A DNA stretch of 64,000 nucleotides, taken from NCBI GenBank assembly GCA_025351405.1, contig JANXVZ010000024.1, forward strand, positions 30,702 to 94,701. Reading direction: 5' to 3'. Within the stretch, counting starts at the first letter, position 1. Each line of letters starts with the position of its first letter. The notes beneath the pieces are model-generated. The model made no database searches. It was not told the DNA's origin and worked only from the letters and a program-made list of their open reading frames with translations. The DNA comes from Sphingomonadales bacterium. Its GTDB lineage: Bacteria > Pseudomonadota > Alphaproteobacteria > Sphingomonadales > Sphingomonadaceae. This document shows positions 58,855 through 64,000 of this stretch, piece after piece. A program made the translations under genes and the position numbers.

Positions 58855-59817
58855 CTAACGCTGGGCGACACTGGCGGTCGCCGCCGCTTCCAGCATGACC
58901 CCGCGCACCGAGGCGCGTTGGACGAAGCGCCCGATCACCCATGACCGGAAGGCGGCAATGGCAGGGTCGGCAAGATCTTCGGCATGGAGCTTCAGATAAT
59001 AGCCATAGCCGTCCTCGTGAACGGCGTCATAGGGCGCCACCAGGCGACCCGAGGCGATTTCATCGGCAAACATGTCGATATCGGCCAGCGCGATGCCTTC
59101 ACCGGCGATGGCATATTGGTTGGCGGCAATGGCGGTATCAAAGGCAAGCCCGCGGCTGGTATCGGCAGGAAAGCCGCTTTGCCGGGCAAAGTTCGACCAT
59201 AGCAGCCCGCGCGGCTCGCCCTGCAGCTTGACGTGGAGAAGCTCGTTGCCGGCGACGAATTCCGCAAGCGACTTGTCGGCATGGCGCCGGGCGAGTGCCG
59301 GCGAGCACACCGGTGTCACCCGCACCATCCACAACAGGTCGGTGACGAAATCATCGATCCCGGGCCGATCATAGACAATCGCCATGTCGACATCGTCCGA
59401 TGGCAGGCCGGTGCCGTGGCTGCTGAAGACATCGACCTGGATTTCCGGGAATTCGGCGCGGAATTCCCGCAGCAGCGGCAGGCCGAGCTGTTGCAGCAAC
59501 GACGGCGGAATATGGACGCGCAGGTTGCGGGCGCCGCTGTCTCCGCTGCGGATTTCGTTCATCGCCGCCTCGATGCGGTCGAGCGATTTGCGCACCACCG
59601 GCAACAGCATGGCACCGGCTTCGGTCAGCACGACACCATGCGGCCGCCGATCGAGCAATTTCCGGCCCAGCAGCGTTTCGAGACTGATGACATGCCGGCT
59701 GAGCGCACTTTGGGAGACGTGCAGCGCCTGCGCGCCCGCGGTGAAGCTCAGGTGGTTGGCCACGGCGTCGAAGGCACGCAGCGCATTGAGGGGCAGCCAT
59801 CGCCGGTTGATGATCAT
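58855..59817 (-). CDS. LysR-family transcriptional regulator (GcvA-like)
   Basis: 320 residues. N-terminal winged HTH LPLNALRAFDAVANHLSFTAGAQALHVSQSALSRHVISLETLLGRKLLDRRPHGVVLTEAG, typical of the GcvA subgroup that often controls amino-acid or oxidase genes, then a periplasmic-binding-like effector domain. It lies at the head of the ABC operon (24 bp before the binding protein) and is divergent from the Rieske operon over 123 bp. It therefore most likely controls both. Confidence 0.9.
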   Translation of the reverse strand: MIINRRWLPLNALRAFDAVANHLSFTAGAQALHVSQSALSRHVISLETLLGRKLLDRRPHGVVLTEAGAMLLPVVRKSLDRIEAAMNEIRSGDSGARNLRVHIPPSLLQQLGLPLLREFRAEFPEIQVDVFSSHGTGLPSDDVDMAIVYDRPGIDDFVTDLLWMVRVTPVCSPALARRHADKSLAEFVAGNELLHVKLQGEPRGLLWSNFARQSGFPADTSRGLAFDTAIAANQYAIAGEGIALADIDMFADEIASGRLVAPYDAVHEDGYGYYLKLHAEDLADPAIAAFRSWVIGRFVQRASVRGVMLEAAATASVAQR

Positions 59818-59940
59818 CAGCCGACTGTCACCCGAAGCCGATGGTTGTGCAAGCTACCAGCGCGTCTCACCCAATCCGAGATAGGGCTATGCGGAAATGC
59901 GATTGTCCGCCGGCCGGGCAACCGTGCCAGACAAGGCGCA
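59818..59940. promoter_or_regulatory. divergent promoter region between lysR and the Rieske operon
   Basis: 123 bp separating the LysR and Rieske starts, the expected place for a LysR operator. I see no unambiguous T-N11-A palindrome or -35/-10 pair; the call rests on gene arrangement. Confidence 0.4.
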
Positions 59941-61191
59941 ATGACGACCCAAGCCAATCAGCGCATGCGCCAACTGCTGGCGCAGAGACAGCCGGGCCAC
60001 AGCCTGCCGCAGGCATTTTACGGCGATGCCGATGTCTTTGCCTTCGACCTTGCGGCAATCTATGCACGAAGCTGGCTGGTCGCGGGGTTCGAAGTCGAAT
60101 TGCCCGGCCCGGGCACGATGCTGGCGCTGACAATCGGCCGCTGGCCGGTGCTGATCACCCGCGATCGCAACGGTGACCTGCATGCATTTCACAACAGTTG
60201 CCGGCATCGCGGTGCGCAATTGTGCGAGGACGGTCGTCATGCGGGTTCGCGACTGACCTGTCCGTATCATCGCTGGACCTACGATCTTGCCGGCAAGCTG
60301 GCCGGCGCTGCACGGATGCCGGATGATTTTGATCGTTCCCAGCATAGCCTGAAGTCCATCCACGTCGAGACGATGGCAGGCGTCATCTATATCTGCCTCG
60401 CCGAGGACGCCCCCGATTTTGGACCCTTCCGCGCTGCCTTCGCGCCGTTGCTCGCACCGCACGACCTGATGAATGCCAAGGTCGCCTTTGAAAGCGTGCT
60501 GGTCGAAAAAGCCAATTGGAAGCTGGTCATGGAAAATGGCCGCGAATGCTACCATTGCCCGGCGGGCCACCCCGAACTGGCCAAAAGCTTTCCGGTCGCG
60601 GCTTCGGGGCATTTCGACTACGGCGAGGACGCAGCGCGCGTCGCGGCATTCGATGCCAGGATGGCGGCCGCCGGGCTTGGTGTCGGCCCGGTTGAGGGCG
60701 ACTGGTGGCAGGCGGCGCGCTTTCCGCTCAACCCCGGCACGGTTTCGCTGTCGATGGACGGCCGGCACGCCTGCGCCAGGCTGATGTGCGAGAGCGGCGG
60801 CGGCGATATCGGATCGTTGCGCTGGGCGCTTGAACCGCACAGCTTCTGCCATGCCACCGCCGACCAGGTCTTCATGTTCAGTGCCTTGCCGGTCGGGCCG
60901 CAGGAAACCCATGTTGTCGCCAAATGGCTCGTCCACAAGGATGCGGTGGAGGGCGTCGACTATACCATCGAGGGCCTGACCGAGCTGTTTGCCCGCACCA
61001 ATCTGCAGGACCAGGCGCTGGCGGAAAATAACCAGCGCGGCGTCAATTCGCTCGGCTATGCGCCGGGGCCCTATTCGCCCGAGGCCGAAGCCCTGGTGAT
61101 CCGTTTTGTCGACTGGTATTGCGCGACAGCGGCAGCGTATCTGGACGCGCAGGCGGCTGTAACCGGGAGGGGGCTGGCCCATGTCGCCTGA
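59941..61191 (+). CDS. Rieske non-heme iron oxygenase, alpha subunit (GbcA-like)
   Basis: 416 residues. Rieske [2Fe-2S] ligands Cys87-x-His89 (NSCRHRGAQLC) and Cys107-x2-His110 (CPYHRWTYD). Mononuclear iron His205 and His210 in ENGRECYHCPAGHPEL, the pattern of glycine-betaine, choline and stachydrine-type N-demethylating oxygenases rather than ring-cleaving dioxygenases. Predicted role: oxidative N-dealkylation of a quaternary or N-substituted amine. No cognate reductase is in the window. The 3' end overlaps the next gene by 11 bp. Confidence 0.85.
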   Translation: MTTQANQRMRQLLAQRQPGHSLPQAFYGDADVFAFDLAAIYARSWLVAGFEVELPGPGTMLALTIGRWPVLITRDRNGDLHAFHNSCRHRGAQLCEDGRHAGSRLTCPYHRWTYDLAGKLAGAARMPDDFDRSQHSLKSIHVETMAGVIYICLAEDAPDFGPFRAAFAPLLAPHDLMNAKVAFESVLVEKANWKLVMENGRECYHCPAGHPELAKSFPVAASGHFDYGEDAARVAAFDARMAAAGLGVGPVEGDWWQAARFPLNPGTVSLSMDGRHACARLMCESGGGDIGSLRWALEPHSFCHATADQVFMFSALPVGPQETHVVAKWLVHKDAVEGVDYTIEGLTELFARTNLQDQALAENNQRGVNSLGYAPGPYSPEAEALVIRFVDWYCATAAAYLDAQAAVTGRGLAHVA

Positions 61192-62443
61192 TACTGCGAC
61201 CGGTCGCGGGCTAAGCCCGGAAACACTGGCGATCACGCTGGGATATTCGCCGGCGCAGGCCTTTGGCGCCGCCAAGCCGCCAGCGGTACTGACCAGCACC
61301 TTCGCCTATCAATCCGCCCAGCATGCCAAGGATGTCCACGAGGCATTCTTTCGCGGCACCGGCCCGGCGGTCGGGGCATCCGACGCGTATATCTACACTC
61401 GCCTTGGCCACCCCAATCTGACCATGGTCGAAGCGCGGCTGGCGGCACTGGATGGCGGCGAAGCGTCGGCGGTATTCTGCAGCGGGATGGCGGCCATCAC
61501 CACGACACTGCTGGCGCTGGTTCGCCCCGGCGACGTCGTGCTGTGCAGCCGCCCCTGCTATGGCGGCACCGACGGCTACCTGACGACGGTGCTGCCCGAT
61601 CTTGGCGTTACAACGATCGGGCTGAGCGACGGGTGGGACGCGGCAAACATCCGCGCTGCTGTCGTGGAAGCGATGGCGGCTGGGCCGTTGCGGGTCATCC
61701 ACCTCGAATCGCCGGCCAATCCGACGGCGGCGATCGTCGATATCGCGGCGGTCGCGCGAATTGCCGCCGAACTGGCGGTTGTCCAGGGTTTCAAGCCGAT
61801 CGTCGTCGTCGACAACACCTTCCTCGGGCCGCTGCTGCAATCGCCATTGGCGCTTGGGGCTGACCTTTGCATGACCTCGCTCACCAAATATTGCGGCGGG
61901 CATAGCGACTTGATGGCGGGCGGGGTCACTGGCTCGGCGGACCTGGTGGCGCGACTGAAGGCGTTGCGCACGCTTTCGGGCAACCATCTCGATCCGTTCA
62001 GCGCGTGGCTGCTGCTGCGTTCGTTCGAAACGCTGGCGCTGCGCACCGATCGTGCCTGCAGCAACGCGCTGGCGGTGGCGACCTTCCTGCGCGATCATCC
62101 CAAGGTGGCCGCCGTGACCTATCTCGGCTTCATCGCCGGCGACGCGAGGACGGTGTTCGATCGCCAGTGCCGTGGCACGGGATCGACCTTTTCATTCCAT
62201 CTCAAGGGCGGCGAGGCCGAAGCCTTCCGCATGCTCGATGCTTTGCGCCTGCTGCGGCTGGCGGTCAGCCTTGGCGGTTCCGAAACGCTGATCTGCAACC
62301 CGGCAACGACAACGCATTACCAGACGCCGCCGGATCGCCGCGAGGCCGGCGGCATCTGGCCGGGGACGTGCCGGGTGTCGGTCGGGCTCGAGTCGCCGGC
62401 GGACCTCATCGCCGACCTGTCGCAAGCGCTCGAGCGCGCATGA
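61181..62443 (+). CDS. PLP-dependent trans-sulphuration (Cys/Met metabolism) family enzyme
   Basis: 420 residues. Lys236 in TSLTKYCGGHSD holds PLP; Asp211 (VVVDNTFLGP) pairs with the pyridine nitrogen; YTRLGHPNLTMVEARLAALDGGEAS and SGMAAITTTLLALVRPGD are family blocks. Near the active Tyr127 it has CYGGTDGY, so the Cys that marks methionine gamma-lyase is Gly129; it is closer to cystathionine gamma-synthase/lyase. It would cleave or exchange a C-S (or C-O/C-N) bond at the gamma position, giving a 2-oxoacid. The stop overlaps the next gene by ATGA. Confidence 0.85.
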   Translation: MSPDTATGRGLSPETLAITLGYSPAQAFGAAKPPAVLTSTFAYQSAQHAKDVHEAFFRGTGPAVGASDAYIYTRLGHPNLTMVEARLAALDGGEASAVFCSGMAAITTTLLALVRPGDVVLCSRPCYGGTDGYLTTVLPDLGVTTIGLSDGWDAANIRAAVVEAMAAGPLRVIHLESPANPTAAIVDIAAVARIAAELAVVQGFKPIVVVDNTFLGPLLQSPLALGADLCMTSLTKYCGGHSDLMAGGVTGSADLVARLKALRTLSGNHLDPFSAWLLLRSFETLALRTDRACSNALAVATFLRDHPKVAAVTYLGFIAGDARTVFDRQCRGTGSTFSFHLKGGEAEAFRMLDALRLLRLAVSLGGSETLICNPATTTHYQTPPDRREAGGIWPGTCRVSVGLESPADLIADLSQALERA

Positions 62444-63903
62444 CGCGCGATGCCTTTGCCATCGACGGCAAGATCGCGCCGCCGGAGGCGCGGTACGACC
62501 TGGTCGTGGTCGGGGCGGGACCAGCCGGCGCTGCAGCGGCGCTGGCCGGGGCGCGGGCCGGGCAGATGGTGTTGCTGGTCGATGAAAATCCGCTGGCACC
62601 TGAATTGATGCGGACCGACGTGCCGCTGTTCTACGGTATGCGAATGACAGCCGCGATCGAGCGGCCGGATCGTCTGATCGAAACACTGCTCGGCGCCAAT
62701 CCCGACCTTGAAGCGGCGTTCGAGGCCGGTGTGGACGTGCGCCTGGGCGTCACGGCCTGGGGGCTGTACGTCCCCCAGGCAGGACTGGCGGCGCTGCCCG
62801 AGGCGATGCTCGGGCTGGCCGATGGCGAGCGGTCTTGGTTCGTTGGTTATGACCGGCTGGTCGTTGCGGCCGGCGCGCGCGACCTTGCGCTCTCCTTTCC
62901 AGGGTGGGACCAGCCGGGTGTAATGGGCGCCAACGCCCTGCACGCCTTGCTGATCCGCTATGCTGCCTTCAACGGCAGCCGGGTGTTGATCCTCGGGTCG
63001 GGCGATCTGGCGATGGAGACCGCGTTGCTGGCATGGCGGCAGGGCGTGTCGGTGGCCGGTATCGTCGAGGTGCGCGGTGCCGTTCAGGCCATGCTGCCGC
63101 CGGACCTTGCCGCGGCCGGTATCCCGGTGTTCACCGACACAGTCCTGCTGCGGGCCGAAGGCGATGCCGGGGGCGTCACCAGCGCTGTGCTGTCGAATGG
63201 CGAGGTCCTTGCCTGCGACACCATCTGCCTCGCGATCGGGCTGGTGCCGGCGGTCGAACTGGTGGCATCGGCAGGTGCGCGGCTGGAGTTCGATGCGTTG
63301 CGCGGTGGCCATGTCCCGCTACTGACCGATGAGGGCCGGACCTCGCTTGCCGGGGTATACGCCATCGGCGATTGCGCCGGGGTATCCTGTGCCGGTGACA
63401 GTCTGCAATATCGCGCCGATTGGAGCGCCGCGCTGGGCCGGGTGGCGCCCGCCGATACCATCGTCTGCCAGTGCGAGGCGGTGACCCGCGCCGACCTGTT
63501 GGGCGTCCAGCCGCCGCGCTACCTCGGGACGCGCAGCGCCGCCATGGTGGCGCGCGGCCTCGACAGCCTGCTCGCCGATGGTCCCGCCGACCAGGACCAG
63601 GTCAAGCGCCTGACGCGCGCCTGCATGGGTGTCTGCCAGGCACGCCGCTGCCGCGAACAGGTGTCGCTGTTGCTGGCCGAACAGTCCGGCCTTGCCCCCG
63701 AAGCAGCCCCGTTCACCGGCTATCGCGCACCGGTGCGGCCGCTGCCGCTGGCAATCCTCGCCGATTGGGCCGAGCCTGGCCATGTGCAAGCCGGTTGGGA
63801 CGTATGGTTCGGCGTCCCCGAACAATGGATTCCCTATGCCGATATCGGCACCGATCGGGAAGCGGCGCATATCGCGGCGCTCGGCGGGAACATGCACCTT
63901 TGA
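62440..63903 (+). CDS. FAD/[2Fe-2S] oxidoreductase, HcnB/OoxA/hydroxyproline-dehydrogenase alpha-like
   Basis: 487 residues. FAD site VVVGAGPAGAAAALAGARAG (22-41), second nucleotide region RVLILGSGDLAMETALLAW, FAD-closing VYAIGDCAGV, then a C-terminal BFD-like ferredoxin region with CQCEAVTRADL and CMGVCQARRC. This is the alpha-subunit pattern of heteromeric amine/imino-acid oxidases (opine oxidase, HcnB, D-hydroxyproline dehydrogenase). The beta subunit should be the next gene, a DAO-type protein, which begins at 63900. Confidence 0.85.
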   Translation: MTRDAFAIDGKIAPPEARYDLVVVGAGPAGAAAALAGARAGQMVLLVDENPLAPELMRTDVPLFYGMRMTAAIERPDRLIETLLGANPDLEAAFEAGVDVRLGVTAWGLYVPQAGLAALPEAMLGLADGERSWFVGYDRLVVAAGARDLALSFPGWDQPGVMGANALHALLIRYAAFNGSRVLILGSGDLAMETALLAWRQGVSVAGIVEVRGAVQAMLPPDLAAAGIPVFTDTVLLRAEGDAGGVTSAVLSNGEVLACDTICLAIGLVPAVELVASAGARLEFDALRGGHVPLLTDEGRTSLAGVYAIGDCAGVSCAGDSLQYRADWSAALGRVAPADTIVCQCEAVTRADLLGVQPPRYLGTRSAAMVARGLDSLLADGPADQDQVKRLTRACMGVCQARRCREQVSLLLAEQSGLAPEAAPFTGYRAPVRPLPLAILADWAEPGHVQAGWDVWFGVPEQWIPYADIGTDREAAHIAALGGNMHL

Positions 63904-64000
63904 CCGGCCATGTCGTTGTCGTCGGGGCGGGGGTGTCGGGGTTGAGCTCCGCCTGGTGGCTGGCGCGATCGGGCGTGGCTGTCACGGTGCTCGACAAGGG
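63900..64000 (+). CDS. FAD-dependent DAO-type oxidoreductase, 5' end only
   Basis: TTG start overlapping the previous stop (TTGA at 63900-63903). The 33 readable codons give VVVVGAGVSGLSSAWWLA and VTVLDK, a Rossmann FAD-binding start of the glycine/D-amino-acid oxidase family, such as the beta subunit of heteromeric opine or hydroxyproline dehydrogenases. The rest is beyond the window. Confidence 0.8.
   Translation, partial: MTGHVVVVGAGVSGLSSAWWLARSGVAVTVLDK

Overview
The window is GC-rich chromosomal DNA from an alphaproteobacterium, most likely of the Sphingomonadales. This rests on the gene order nuoG-N / birA / coaX / rnj / DUF1467, on comEC / lexA / moeA / moaC / trpCDG..E / ppiD / tpiA / secG / pyrG, on a lexA promoter with the alphaproteobacterial SOS box GTTC-N7-GTTC, and on frequent GTG and TTG starts. 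I saw no rRNA, tRNA, CRISPR array, insertion sequence or prophage. Almost all of it is tightly packed genes, many sharing ATGA, TTGA or TGATG junctions.

Layout. 1-9 kb: uvrB (cut at its 3' end by the window edge), a small HTH protein, a GreA/GreB factor, two tandem asparagine-synthetase-like paralogues separated by an unusually AT-rich spacer, a secreted serine hydrolase, a VOC protein, an SQS/PSY-fold protein and an EF-hand protein. 9-23.6 kb: trmFO divergent from nuoGHIJKLMN, then birA, coaX, rnj and a DUF1467 gene. A 17-bp tandem duplication at the nuoJ/nuoK junction creates a six-codon minicistron. 23.6-24.4 kb: the only long non-coding stretch, with a frameshifted zinc-ribbon gene remnant. 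24.4-30.9 kb: a long coiled-coil membrane protein and a cluster that looks like inositol-phosphate metabolism (two CDP-alcohol phosphotransferases, an actinobacterial-type inositol-3-phosphate synthase and a CTP:inositol-phosphate cytidylyltransferase-like enzyme).

30.9-50.8 kb: housekeeping genes. gltX-gltA, comEC, then a ten-gene minus-strand array (ppiD, trpE, DUF427, GNAT, trpG, trpD, trpC, moaC, moeA, lexA), with tpiA, a TPR protein, secG, an MHS-type transporter, a small periplasmic protein and pyrG on the plus strand. 50.8-64 kb: an accessory catabolic island. It holds a glutathione transferase, an AceE/MdeB-like 2-oxoacid dehydrogenase E1, a Dpp/Opp-type ABC importer, a LysR regulator, and a plus-strand operon of Rieske oxygenase, PLP C-S lyase-family enzyme, HcnB/OoxA-like FAD/2Fe-2S oxidoreductase and the start of a DAO-type oxidoreductase that runs off the window.

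The two places most likely to hold undescribed biology are the inositol cluster (26.6-30.9 kb) and the 51.5-64 kb island, which reads as uptake and breakdown of an N-substituted amino acid or opine ending in a 2-oxoacid. Both functional readings are inferences from domain content and gene order.
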